A stretch of DNA of 64,000 nt from Ruegeria marisrubri (GTDB taxonomy: Bacteria; Pseudomonadota; Alphaproteobacteria; Rhodobacterales; Rhodobacteraceae): the NCBI RefSeq assembly GCF_001507595.1, contig NZ_LQBQ01000035.1, forward strand, positions 186,001-250,000, read 5' to 3'. A model generated the notes under the pieces. The model had not been told where the DNA came from. It made no database searches and worked only from the letters and a program-made list of their open reading frames with translations. A program made the position numbers and the translations under genes. This document shows positions 45,503 to 53,963 of the stretch, piece by piece; the first letter of the stretch is position 1, and every line of letters begins with the position of its first letter.

Positions 45503-47266
45503 TCACTCCTCTTCGAACGGGTCCCACTCGTCCTCGACCTCGGGCAGGGCCTCGGTCTCGACTTTCGAGGCGCGCTCTTCGGGGGTTTCGATCCGGGTGA
45601 TGCGCGCCTTGGGGAATTGTGCCAGAACCGCCTGCACCAGCGGATGCGCCTCGGCCTCGGCCTTGAGCGCCAGATCGGCGGCGTCGCGGACCTCGGCGAT
45701 GGTGGGGGCGTCGCCGTCCGAGACAACCGACACGGCCCAGCGGTTGCCCGTCCAGCGTTGCAGGGACGAGCCCAGCCGCTGCGCCAGGTCAGAGGGGGCC
45801 TGTTCGGCGGGGGTGAACTCGATCCGGCCGGGCTGGTAGGAGACCAGCCGCACCCCCGTCTCGACATCGACGAGGAGCTTCACGTCGCGATTGGCGCGGA
45901 TCAGTTCGACCACATGCTCGAAAGTCGGGTAGCGAGCCAGCGCGGCCTGCACATCCTGCGCCAAAGCTGCCGTCGGCGCGCCGCCATTGCCGCGCGGGGC
46001 AGGGCTGTAGGCCGGAGCTGGGGGCGCTTCGGCTGTCACGGGCGAGGCACCGTTGCCGGGCGCCGGGATGCCGCCGCCGGGACCGTTCGGCGTCGGCGGG
46101 GGGGCGTCCTGCAGGCGGCGGACCAGTTCTTCGGGGCTGGGCAGGTCGGCCACATGGGTCAGGCGGATCACCGCCATTTCGGCAGCCATCATCGCGTTGG
46201 GGGCGGCCGCGACCTCTTCCAGCGCCTTGAGCAGCATCTGCCACATCCGGGTCAGCACCCGCATCGGCAGGGCCTCGGCCATCTGCTGCCCCCGCGTGCG
46301 CTCGTCGGGCGAAACGGTCGGGTCTTCGGCCGCGTCGGGCGTGATCTTGACCACCGAGACCCAGTGGGTGATCTCGGCCAGATCGCGCAGAACGGCCAGC
46401 GGGTCGGCGCCTTCGGCGTATTGCGCGCCCAGTTCGGTCAGGGCCGCCGCCGCATCGCCGCGCAGGATCATGTCCAGCAGGTCCAGCACGCGGCCGCGGT
46501 CGGCCAGACCGAGCATGGCGCGGACCTGGTCGGCGGTGGTCTCCCCGGCGCCGTGGCTGATCGCCTGGTCCAGCAGCGAGGTCGCGTCGCGCGCCGAACC
46601 CTCGGCCGCCCGCACGATCAGCGCCAGCGCGTCATCGGCGATCTGGGCGCCCTCGGCGGTGGCGATCCTGCGCAGCAGGCCGATCATGTCCTCGGGCTCG
46701 ATCCGGCGCAGGTCGAAACGCTGGCAGCGGGACAGCACGGTGACCGGAACCTTGCGGATCTCGGTGGTGGCGAAGATGAACTTCACATGCGCGGGCGGTT
46801 CCTCGAGCGTCTTGAGCAGCGCGTTGAAGGCGCTGGTCGAGAGCATGTGGACCTCGTCGATGATGTAGATCTTGTAGCGCGCGCTGGCAGCGCGGTAGCG
46901 CACGGACTCGATGATTTCCCGGATGTCACCCACGCCGGTGCGGCTGGCTGCGTCCATCTCCATCACGTCGACGTGGCGGCCTTCCATTATCGCCACGCAG
47001 TGTTCGCATTTGCCGCAAGGATCGGTCGTGGGGCCGCCGGTGCCGTCCGGGCCGATGCAGTTCATGCCCTTGGCGATGATCCGGGCCGTGGTCGTCTTGC
47101 CCGTGCCCCGGATGCCGGTCATGATGAAGGCCTGCGCGATCCGGTCGGCCTCGAACGCGTTTTTCAGCGTCCGCACCATCGCATCCTGACCAACGAGGTC
47201 GGCGAAGGTTTCGGGGCGGTATTTTCGGGCAAGGACCTGGTAGGGGGCGGGTGCGGTGTCGGTCAT
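45503..47266 (-). CDS. dnaX: DNA polymerase III subunit gamma/tau
   Basis: The 587-residue protein has YQVLARKYRPETFADLVGQD, Walker A GIRGTGKTTTARIIAKG near residue 45, a zinc site (CIGP ... CGKCEHC) and the DEVHML Walker B. The C-terminal part is proline- and alanine-rich and ends acidic, in line with tau's polymerase- and helicase-binding region. It is the clamp-loader ATPase of the replisome. The ATG at 47266 gives the usual start MTDTAPAPYQVLARKYRP. Confidence 0.96.
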   Translation of the reverse strand: MTDTAPAPYQVLARKYRPETFADLVGQDAMVRTLKNAFEADRIAQAFIMTGIRGTGKTTTARIIAKGMNCIGPDGTGGPTTDPCGKCEHCVAIMEGRHVDVMEMDAASRTGVGDIREIIESVRYRAASARYKIYIIDEVHMLSTSAFNALLKTLEEPPAHVKFIFATTEIRKVPVTVLSRCQRFDLRRIEPEDMIGLLRRIATAEGAQIADDALALIVRAAEGSARDATSLLDQAISHGAGETTADQVRAMLGLADRGRVLDLLDMILRGDAAAALTELGAQYAEGADPLAVLRDLAEITHWVSVVKITPDAAEDPTVSPDERTRGQQMAEALPMRVLTRMWQMLLKALEEVAAAPNAMMAAEMAVIRLTHVADLPSPEELVRRLQDAPPPTPNGPGGGIPAPGNGASPVTAEAPPAPAYSPAPRGNGGAPTAALAQDVQAALARYPTFEHVVELIRANRDVKLLVDVETGVRLVSYQPGRIEFTPAEQAPSDLAQRLGSSLQRWTGNRWAVSVVSDGDAPTIAEVRDAADLALKAEAEAHPLVQAVLAQFPKARITRIETPEERASKVETEALPEVEDEWDPFEEE

Positions 47267-47436
47267 TTCTGCTCTGCCGGATTCGTCTTGGGATGCAGCG
47301 TAGTGCCCCGCGCTGCCCGCGTCCACAGCGGGCGGGGGCGATTTTCTTTGGGATTGCGGGCCGGACGGGATAAAACGTCCCGGTTCGCGTATCAGGCTCA
47401 GGCTGTGCCCGGGCCGTTTTCAGGAGTGATCGGCGC

Positions 47437-47940
47437 ATGCCCGAGATGGTGATCTACGCCTTGCAGGTCGGCGGAGGGACGCTGGCGATCTGCCCGATGC
47501 CGGGGCGCAGCGGCAACTATGCCGAAGATCTGAACACGGTTGCCGCTTGGAAGCCCGGACTGGTGATCTCGATGACCACCGAGGCCGAGATGATCCAGGA
47601 GGGCGCGCGCCATTTCGGAACCGACATCCAGGGCCGGGCCAGCCGTTGGGCGCATCTGCCGGTCGAGGATTTCGGCGTGCCGCCGCGCGAGGTTCAGGCG
47701 CGGTGGCCGGGTGTGAGCGCCTCGGCGCGGCACGCCCTGTCCGGTGGCGGCCGGGTTCTGATCCATTGCCGGGGCGGTTGCGGTCGGTCGGGCATGGCGG
47801 CGCTGCGCCTGATGGTCGAATGCGGCGAAGGCCCCGCCGAAGCCCTGGCGAGGTTGCGGGCCGTGCGCCCCTGCGCGGTCGAGACCGACGCGCAGAAAGA
47901 ATGGGCCATGCAGGCAAGACGCCCACCGGCCCCACGATAG
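47437..47940 (+). CDS. Dual-specificity/tyrosine phosphatase-like protein
   Basis: The 167-residue protein has the phosphatase loop VLIHCRGGCGRSGMAALRL near residue 108 (HCx5R), with a likely general-acid Asp in LPVEDFGVP. Substrates of such stand-alone bacterial phosphatases vary from protein phosphotyrosine to phosphoinositides. It is divergent from dnaX and convergent with the riboswitch-controlled gene. Confidence 0.82.
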   Translation: MPEMVIYALQVGGGTLAICPMPGRSGNYAEDLNTVAAWKPGLVISMTTEAEMIQEGARHFGTDIQGRASRWAHLPVEDFGVPPREVQARWPGVSASARHALSGGGRVLIHCRGGCGRSGMAALRLMVECGEGPAEALARLRAVRPCAVETDAQKEWAMQARRPPAPR

Positions 47941-47975
47941 GGACTCCGGTTCTACCGCGAAATTCCGACTGCGGT

Positions 47976-48380
47976 TCAGGCGGTTGCGTTGATCGTTGCT
48001 TCGGCTGTGTTTCGTTCCGTCGGGATTGCTTCCAGGACGGCGCAGGGTGTTTGGCTTAGCAACCCCGAGGGCATGGCTCTGCCGGCGGGCCGCAGTATCA
48101 TGTCCACAAAGCGGTTCAGGCGGTCACCGTCGGCGTCGGCATCCACCCCGCAGAAAATCCGGATGCTCTCGTGACTGGCTTCGAACCGGGCCGCGCAACC
48201 GGCCGGGCAGTGAGCCAGCTCGCTGCTGCCGGCAATCTCGAAATCCTCGGCGGTCACCGGGGCGGCTGCGGCCATCGCCTGCGCCAGTTTCTCGGCCATT
48301 CGGGCAAGCGCCGGGCAGTGCTCGCCGGTCTTCTGGCATACGGTTGCCGTGAACAGATGGGTTTGGGTCTTCCAGATCAT
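47976..48380 (-). CDS. Small cysteine-rich protein under cobalamin riboswitch control
   Basis: The 134-residue protein has Cys at 15, 22, 58, 62, 77 and 112 (TVCQKTGEHCP, then AHCPAGCAARF and IFCGVD). The C15-x6-C22, C58-x3-C62 pattern resembles thioredoxin-fold 2Fe-2S ferredoxins and DUF1636 proteins, which occur with cobalamin genes. The start is set by GGAGGG 6 bases before the ATG. A cobalamin riboswitch upstream (48481-48662) and a hairpin over the ribosome binding site indicate repression by B12. The function is unknown; a role in cobalamin or cobalt handling is inferred. Confidence 0.78.
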   Translation of the reverse strand: MIWKTQTHLFTATVCQKTGEHCPALARMAEKLAQAMAAAAPVTAEDFEIAGSSELAHCPAGCAARFEASHESIRIFCGVDADADGDRLNRFVDMILRPAGRAMPSGLLSQTPCAVLEAIPTERNTAEATINATA

Positions 48381-48386
48381 GATGCG

Positions 48387-48418
48387 CCCTCCGCGCGCCG
48401 GGCAGAGGGGATGGAGGG
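48387..48418 (-). promoter_or_regulatory. Ribosome-binding-site-sequestering hairpin
   Basis: GGAGGG (48387-48392 in + coordinates) is the ribosome binding site of the downstream gene. CCCTCC at 48413-48418 can pair with it over a 20-base loop. Lying between the cobalamin riboswitch and the ATG, it is a candidate expression platform acting on translation. Confidence 0.5.
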
Positions 48419-48480
48419 GAAGAGCAGCCTGGCTGTCTGACCCACCCCGGACACCCCGCCCGAGTTCGAGTTTCAGTTCC

Positions 48481-48662
48481 GATGGCAGGTCTCCTGACTT
48501 GCGGGTCGCAGCTTTGCCGACCTTCCCAGCCTTTCGGCCAGTGGTGTTCCGGCATTGCTCTCCGCCTACAGTTGCGGGGGCAGTCGCGGCATTGGCCCGG
48601 ATGGGCCGCACCGTGTTCCCTTTTCATCCCGGCCGAGGAATCGTCGGCGCGGGAACCATCAC
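48481..48662 (-). ncRNA. Cobalamin riboswitch
   Basis: The minus strand reads, in order: GATGG closing stem, AAAAGGGAACACGGTG, ACTGCCCCCGCAACTGTA, GGAACACCACTGG, GCTGGGAAGG and CCGCAAGTCAGGAGACCTGC with CATC closing the first stem. These are the conserved segments of the AdoCbl/B12 riboswitch, including the B12 box. It precedes the small Cys-rich gene by about 100 bases and should repress it when cobalamin is plentiful. Confidence 0.95.
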
Positions 48663-48692
48663 CCAAGGGCTATCGGGTTGTGGGGGCCAGCG

Positions 48693-49256
48693 TCAATCGG
48701 TTTTCGCCGCGGGCAGCTTGCCGGGCAGCGCGCGCAGCACGTCCGAGCTCTGCCGCGCCCGGGCCAGTTGCCAGCCGCCTTGCAGCAGGATGAACAGTGT
48801 GTCGGCGGTTTCTTCGGGTGCTGGGAGGCCAAAGCGACGCGCGTGGTGGGTCACTTCGGAAATCCAGCCTTTGTAGAGGTGATAGGCGTGGTCGCGAAAG
48901 CTGGTGTTGTCCGGCCCCTCGAACAGGGTGGCCGAGATCGGGCAGGTGTCCCACCGGCCCGACTTGTCGAACAGCTTGGCGATCTTGTGGCAGAGGGTCT
49001 CGACCCCCTCCATGAAACTGTCCGCCGGCTCGAATGAGGCGGCGATCATCCGCAGCATCCCGTCCGAGGCCCAGGTCGCCGCGGCAATGGCCAGATCGGA
49101 TTTTCCGTTGGGGAAATGGTGGTAGAGCGACCCTTTGGGCGCATCCGCCGCCGCCAGAAGTTCGGACAGGCCCACGCCGTGATAGCCCGACCGCTGGAAC
49201 AGTTCGGCGGCGGTTCGGATCAGGCGGTCTTTGGTCGGCAAAGGACGTTCGGTCAT
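48693..49256 (-). CDS. TetR/AcrR-family repressor
   Basis: The 187-residue protein has the TetR N-terminal domain: DRLIRTAAELFQRSGYHGVG, then ADAPKGSLYHHFPNGKSDLA. The C-terminal effector domain is not assigned. It is divergent from an alpha/beta hydrolase gene, and the 85-base spacer contains two copies of a palindrome that suit its operator. Confidence 0.9.
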   Translation of the reverse strand: MTERPLPTKDRLIRTAAELFQRSGYHGVGLSELLAAADAPKGSLYHHFPNGKSDLAIAAATWASDGMLRMIAASFEPADSFMEGVETLCHKIAKLFDKSGRWDTCPISATLFEGPDNTSFRDHAYHLYKGWISEVTHHARRFGLPAPEETADTLFILLQGGWQLARARQSSDVLRALPGKLPAAKTD

Positions 49257-49278
49257 TTGCCTTCATTATTGACACGGC

Positions 49279-49321
49279 TAGACCGATTGGTCCAGTGAGG
49301 AGGAGTGGACTGATTGGTCTA
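49279..49321. promoter_or_regulatory. Twin TetR-type operators
   Basis: TAGACCGATTGGTCCA (49279-49294) and TGGACTGATTGGTCTA (49306-49321) are near-palindromes of the form TRGACYRATTGGTCYA, 27 bases apart. They lie between divergent tetR and hydrolase genes, next to a TTGACA at 49269-49274. They probably let the TetR protein repress both genes. Confidence 0.7.
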
Positions 49322-49341
49322 GGGCTGCGCAGGAGGGCGCC

Positions 49342-50217
49342 ATGTTGGACAGTCAGGGCGGTGTGTTGGTCGAGGATTTCCGGTTCCCGTCGGGACCGGC
49401 GGAGTTGTCGGCGCGGCTTTACCGCCCGGCCGGAGACCCAACGGTCGCCGTTGTTCTGAACGGGGCCACCGGGGTTCCGCGCGACTATTACGCCCATTTT
49501 GCCCGCTGGCTGGCGGCCGAGCGCGGCATGGCCTGCCTGACCTATGACTACCGGGATTTCGGCCATTCCCTGACGGGGAAACTGAAGGATTCGCCCGTCA
49601 ACATGGCGGATTGGGCGCTGACCGACATGCCTGCGGCGCGGGCCGAGACGCGGCGGCGGTTTCCGGACCTGCCTCTGTGGGTCATCGGCCATTCGGTGGG
49701 CGGAATGCTGGGGCCCTTGCAGCCGGGAATCGAAGAGATCGAACGCATGATCTGCGTCTGTTCGGGGTTGGTGCATCACGCCGACCACCCCTGGCCCTAC
49801 CAGGCGCTGGCCCGCCTGTTCTGGTTCGGGCATGTGCCGCTGCTGGTGCGCGTCGCGGGCTATCTGCCGGGCCGACTGGTGGGGTTTGGCGCCGATCTGC
49901 CGCCCAGGGTCTATTGGCAGTGGCGCAAGTGGTGCACTTCGCGCAAGAGCTACCTGCCCGAGGCCGGTGTCAGTCTTCCTGCCGCGGACTGGAGCCGGTC
50001 CGGCGCCCCGGTGGACATGATCGCCTTTCCCGACGATCAGGTGATCCCGCCGAAATGCGTGTGGCGTCTGGCCGAGGTCTATGGCGAACAGGCGCGCAGG
50101 CGCGAGCTGGACCCCAAGTCATTCGGGCTGAAAAGCGTCGGCCATCTGGGCGCATTCACGCGGCGCAACGCGGCGGTCTGGCCGGCATTGATCGGCGAGC
50201 AGATCGGCGCGGGCTGA
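49342..50217 (+). CDS. Alpha/beta hydrolase
   Basis: The 291-residue protein has an oxyanion-side VVLNGATGVPRDYY and the nucleophile elbow LWVIGHSVGGMLGP near residue 115. A late Asp in AFPDDQVIPP and His in VGHLGAFT complete a likely catalytic triad. The substrate is unknown. It is divergent from tetR with shared operators and is the most likely regulated gene. Confidence 0.83.
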   Translation: MLDSQGGVLVEDFRFPSGPAELSARLYRPAGDPTVAVVLNGATGVPRDYYAHFARWLAAERGMACLTYDYRDFGHSLTGKLKDSPVNMADWALTDMPAARAETRRRFPDLPLWVIGHSVGGMLGPLQPGIEEIERMICVCSGLVHHADHPWPYQALARLFWFGHVPLLVRVAGYLPGRLVGFGADLPPRVYWQWRKWCTSRKSYLPEAGVSLPAADWSRSGAPVDMIAFPDDQVIPPKCVWRLAEVYGEQARRRELDPKSFGLKSVGHLGAFTRRNAAVWPALIGEQIGAG

Positions 50218-50248
50218 AACCGCACCAGCAAGGCATTTCGGGAAAGGT

Positions 50249-50342
50249 GAGAGGTTGGACATCGACCCAAGCGGGACTCGTTGTGGCTGCTTCCTTCCGG
50301 ACCTGACCAGGTTGGCGAGGCGCTTGCCCGCGCCAACCTCTC
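50249..50342 (-). ncRNA. ffs: 4.5S signal recognition particle RNA
   Basis: The minus strand is a long hairpin of about 94 bases closed by GAGAGGTTGG and CCAACCTCTC, with the diagnostic apical segment GGTCAGGTCCGGAAGGAAGC. That asymmetric loop is where Ffh binds. The length fits the small bacterial SRP RNA. Confidence 0.95.
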
Positions 50343-50382
50343 AAGCGCCGATATAAGCAGCGCAACGCGGAAAGACAACCCG

Positions 50383-52266
50383 TCAGAGCGTCAGCCGGAT
50401 TTGCAGGAAACCTTCGGTGTCCGTTCCCAGCGGAACCGGCTTCAGAGCCGCAATGTCACCGAGGTATCGGCGGGCATCCGGCCCGGTGCGCAGGATCACC
50501 TGCGTTCCCCCCAGATCGGCGAATCTCCAAGGCGGTGGGGTTTGTTCCAAAGGATCTTTCGGCCGACGCCCGGCGATGTAGTCACGCAGGATCTCCTGAA
50601 TGCGGATGGGTGGGAGATCAACGGCTTCGGCCCCGGCCAGTGCCGCGAAGTGGCCTCCGCCGCTGGCCCGGTAGTTGTTGAGCGCGACGACAAAATGCTG
50701 CTCGTCGCACAGTGGCTGCCCGTTCCAGGTCAGGTGGTCGATTCTGTTGTGGTCTGGCGCGATCAGGCTGCCATCCAGCCGGAAACGGGCTGGGCCGGAT
50801 GGGTCGATCGCGTATTCCAGCCCGTGCAGAACGTCGAAATTGTGCCCGGCGCGGCTGGGGTCGATCAACGCGGAGTCGCGGCTGCCCGGCTTGATCCGAT
50901 TGAACAGGCAGGCCGACATTTCCAGCCAGTCGCGAATCTGCCTGCCCGAGACGATCACGGCGCGCAGTTCATTGGGAAAGACGTGCAGGTCGGCGACGTG
51001 GCGCATCGACATCTCTCCGGCCGGCACGTCGGTATAATGTCGCGGTCCGGCCCGCCCGCCGAATTTCGAGGGCGCCGTGGCGGACAGCAGCGGCAGTTCG
51101 GCCTCGGATCTGCCTTCGAGAAATCCACGCAGGGCCGCCGCCTGCGCCGCCGCCACCAGAGCCAGTCCGCGATCCGGCGCGCAGAAGCTGAAATAGCTGT
51201 GCAGCGGCGTCGTGGTCCGGCCGACGGGTTTTCGCATCTGAATACGCGTCGCCGCATGGCCTTTTGCGAAAACTTTCGTCAGCTGTGGGTCTTCGGAAAC
51301 CGTCGGTTGGGGAATGCCGGTCTGGTCTCGTCCGTAGATGGCGCGCAATGCGCTGCAACTTTCGGTGACCCGCAAGCGATCATGGGCGCTTCGCGTCAGG
51401 GTCAGGTCGATCACGCCAAGATGCGACCCGGCCGAGCCCGGCATCACGACCGGTTTCCCGTGAACCTTGCCGGTCGTCTGCTCGACTTGTCTCAGCCCTT
51501 CGTGGCCCTTTCCCGGAAGCGTCAAGTGGGTATGCCCTGCGACAATGGCATCGATGGCGTCGATTGCCGCCAGCGGCACGACCGCGTTTTCGAGACCCGG
51601 TCGAGCCATCTCGGTGCTCAGACCGGAATGAGCCAGGGCGATGACCACGTCACAGCCTTGTTGCCTCAGGTCATGCGCGGTGGCTTCCGCGGTCTCGAGA
51701 ATATCCGAGACCTCGGCCACCCCGTCGAGGTGATGGGCTGCCCATTGTGTCGTCTGCGGCGGAAGCACCGACAAGACCCCGACACGGATCGGAACCGGCT
51801 GCCCCTCGGCCTGCAGCGTCCGGTTCAGGATCAGGCTGGGCTGCCACGGTGCGCGGCTGCCAATCAACCGCATGTTCGAGCACAAAACCGGGCAGGGGGA
51901 CTGTGCAAGAATCTCCTCCAACTTTCCGAGCCCAAACTCGAAGTCATGGTTGCCGAGGCCGACCGCATCATAACCGAGCAGGTCAAAGGCCTGCATCAGC
52001 GGGTGCCTGTCGGTGGTCTGTTCGGCGGCCCAGTCGCCCAAGGCGGTGCCCTGCAGCGAATCTCCGTTGTCGACGAGCAGGGTCTGCCATCCCAGGCTTT
52101 CGGCCTCGCGGCGCGCCGCGCGGATCAGTTGCGCCGTGCGCGTCAGGCCGACCGTGGGATCGGGGCGGTCGGCGTAATAGTCGAACCCCGTCAGGTTCAT
52201 GTGCAGATCGGTCGTGGCCAGAAGCCTCAGGCGTGCGGTCCGAGCATCGGCTGGCGGGTTTTCCAT
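50383..52266 (-). CDS. CpdB-like 2',3'-cyclic-nucleotide phosphodiesterase/3'-nucleotidase
   Basis: The 627-residue protein has a calcineurin-type metallophosphatase domain: LRLLATTDLHMNLTGFDYYA, VDNGDSLQGTALGDW, VGLGNHDFEFGLG and VAGHTHLTLPG. A 5'-nucleotidase C-terminal domain (NNYRASGGGHF late) follows. It is close in length to E. coli CpdB (647 residues), but no signal peptide can be seen at the chosen start or in the upstream frame, so its location is unclear. It would salvage nucleotides from RNA breakdown products. Confidence 0.85.
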   Translation of the reverse strand: MENPPADARTARLRLLATTDLHMNLTGFDYYADRPDPTVGLTRTAQLIRAARREAESLGWQTLLVDNGDSLQGTALGDWAAEQTTDRHPLMQAFDLLGYDAVGLGNHDFEFGLGKLEEILAQSPCPVLCSNMRLIGSRAPWQPSLILNRTLQAEGQPVPIRVGVLSVLPPQTTQWAAHHLDGVAEVSDILETAEATAHDLRQQGCDVVIALAHSGLSTEMARPGLENAVVPLAAIDAIDAIVAGHTHLTLPGKGHEGLRQVEQTTGKVHGKPVVMPGSAGSHLGVIDLTLTRSAHDRLRVTESCSALRAIYGRDQTGIPQPTVSEDPQLTKVFAKGHAATRIQMRKPVGRTTTPLHSYFSFCAPDRGLALVAAAQAAALRGFLEGRSEAELPLLSATAPSKFGGRAGPRHYTDVPAGEMSMRHVADLHVFPNELRAVIVSGRQIRDWLEMSACLFNRIKPGSRDSALIDPSRAGHNFDVLHGLEYAIDPSGPARFRLDGSLIAPDHNRIDHLTWNGQPLCDEQHFVVALNNYRASGGGHFAALAGAEAVDLPPIRIQEILRDYIAGRRPKDPLEQTPPPWRFADLGGTQVILRTGPDARRYLGDIAALKPVPLGTDTEGFLQIRLTL

Positions 52267-52455
52267 CTGGATGTCAGGCGCTCCGCATTCTTCCTGTGAT
52301 TGTCTTACGGTAAATCGGAGATCGCATAAAGGGAGCGCGGGCAGTTTCCCGCGATTTGGCCGGGCGTGGCCTGCTTTCGGATTGCCGCGCATATCGCCAT
52401 TGCACTGAAGGGCCAGCCGTGGCAGCCCTGTTGCCGAAACAGGCAGAGGGCGGGC

Positions 52456-53439
52456 ATGAGACGTGCGGAACAGGTGACTTTTGGCGGATCGGGTCTGGAT
52501 CGCGCGGCGCATGTCCGGGGTGACGAAGCCGCGCTGGCGGCGGCCAGGGCGCATCCCAAGGCGGCCTGCGTGGTCCTGTGGCGGGGCAAGATTCTGGTGC
52601 AGGGCGACAGGCTGGACCGGCTGTTCCTTGTGCCGATGGCGCACGACCTGATTCAGCAAGGGCCGGGCGGGGTTATTGTCGAGCCCATATTCCTGGGGCT
52701 TGCGGATGATGCCTCGCCGCTTTTTGCCACGGACATTTCGTCATGGGACCCGGAAGGGCAGGATGTGTCCGGTGTCGGGGCCTTCGTGGACCGGACCGAG
52801 CAGCAGCACCCCGACCTGCCCGAAGGCCACGTCTTTGCCGAGCTCCGCCGGATCATGACGCGCCTCGGCGCGCGTGATGCGGAACTGGCGGCGACGGCCA
52901 AGGCGATCATCGGCTGGCATGAAACGCACAAGTTCTGCGCCCGGTGCGGTGCGCAGAGTGAAATCTCGCAGGCCGGCTGGCAACGCAGCTGCCGCTCCTG
53001 CGGCGGCCAGCATTTCCCGCGCACCGATCCCGTGGTGATCATGCTGATCACCCATGGTGACAAGGTGCTGATGGGGCGCTCGCCGGGCTGGCCCGAGGGG
53101 ATGTATTCACTGCTGGCCGGTTTCGTCGAACCGGGCGAGACGCTCGAGGCGGCGGTGCGCAGGGAGGTCATGGAAGAGGTCGGCGTGCCCGTCGGGCAGG
53201 TGCGATACCTTGCCAGCCAGCCCTGGCCATTCCCCGCGTCGCTGATGATCGGCTGCGCGGGCGAGGCATTGTCGCGGGATCTGCAAATTGACCCGGTCGA
53301 AATCGAAGACGCGATCTGGGTCGGGAAAAGCGAGATGATGCAGGCTTTTGCGGGCGAGCACCCCCGCCTGATGCCGGCGCGCAAGGGGGCGATTGCGCAT
53401 TTCCTGTTGCGGAACTGGCTTGCCGATACGCTCGACTGA
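52456..53439 (+). CDS. nudC: NAD+ diphosphatase / deNADding Nudix enzyme
   Basis: The 327-residue protein has a zinc ribbon (FCARCGAQSE and SCRSCGGQHFPR near residues 160-190), the Nudix box GFVEPGETLEAAVRREVMEE near 215 and the NudC-specific SQPWPFPASLM near 255. It cleaves NAD(H) to NMN and AMP and can remove NAD caps from RNA. The ATG at 52456 is the only good start; upstream frame is not conserved-looking. Confidence 0.95.
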   Translation: MRRAEQVTFGGSGLDRAAHVRGDEAALAAARAHPKAACVVLWRGKILVQGDRLDRLFLVPMAHDLIQQGPGGVIVEPIFLGLADDASPLFATDISSWDPEGQDVSGVGAFVDRTEQQHPDLPEGHVFAELRRIMTRLGARDAELAATAKAIIGWHETHKFCARCGAQSEISQAGWQRSCRSCGGQHFPRTDPVVIMLITHGDKVLMGRSPGWPEGMYSLLAGFVEPGETLEAAVRREVMEEVGVPVGQVRYLASQPWPFPASLMIGCAGEALSRDLQIDPVEIEDAIWVGKSEMMQAFAGEHPRLMPARKGAIAHFLLRNWLADTLD

Positions 53440-53474
53440 CACGAAACTGAGGGGCGGCAGACGGGCAGGGAACA

Positions 53475-53942
53475 ATGCAGATCTCGGCATGGCATGACAT
53501 CGAGGCCCCGATCGACGCGGTATTCGATCTGTTGTCGGAGTATGAGCGTTTCGAACGCTTCGCCATTCAGCGCGGAATCGAGGTATGCCGGGCCAACCGG
53601 GCTGCGCCGGAGTCGGGGGACCTGACCTGGGACACGGTCTTTACGGTTCGTGGCAGGCCGCGACGTGCGCAGGTGGTTCTGAGGCGTTTCGAACCGCCGA
53701 ACCTGATGCGGTTCGAGGCGACGGGCAAGGGCATCAATGGTGAGACCTTGATCGAGCTACGGGCGCTTTCCCCGCGCCGGACACGGATGAGTGTCGGGCT
53801 GTCCCTGTCGGCGAACACCTTTCGGGCGCGCCTGCTGTTGCAGTCGCTGAAACTCGGCCGCGAGCGGCTGCGGCGCAGGTTCCAGTCCGGGCTGGCGCGG
53901 CTTTCGGGCTCCATCGAAGAGACCTATGCCAAGTGGGTCTGA
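53475..53942 (+). CDS. SRPBCC-family (START-like) protein
   Basis: The 155-residue product begins ISAWHDIEAPIDAVFDLLSE and continues as a polyketide cyclase/dehydrase-type fold with PNLMRFEATGKGINGE. Such proteins bind hydrophobic ligands. The function is unknown. It follows nudC by 35 bases on the same strand and may be co-transcribed; it converges on pheA. Confidence 0.75.
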   Translation: MQISAWHDIEAPIDAVFDLLSEYERFERFAIQRGIEVCRANRAAPESGDLTWDTVFTVRGRPRRAQVVLRRFEPPNLMRFEATGKGINGETLIELRALSPRRTRMSVGLSLSANTFRARLLLQSLKLGRERLRRRFQSGLARLSGSIEETYAKWV

Positions 53943-53963
53943 AGCCGCCGCAGCCGCGCGGGC

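Noticed and set aside
48381..48611. N-terminal extension of the Cys-rich protein frame
   Set aside because: This stretch overlaps the cobalamin riboswitch and leader; the ATG at 48380 has a good ribosome binding site.
50249..50342. Terminator hairpin after the alpha/beta hydrolase gene
   Set aside because: The long hairpin carries the conserved SRP apical loop on the minus strand and is the ffs gene instead.
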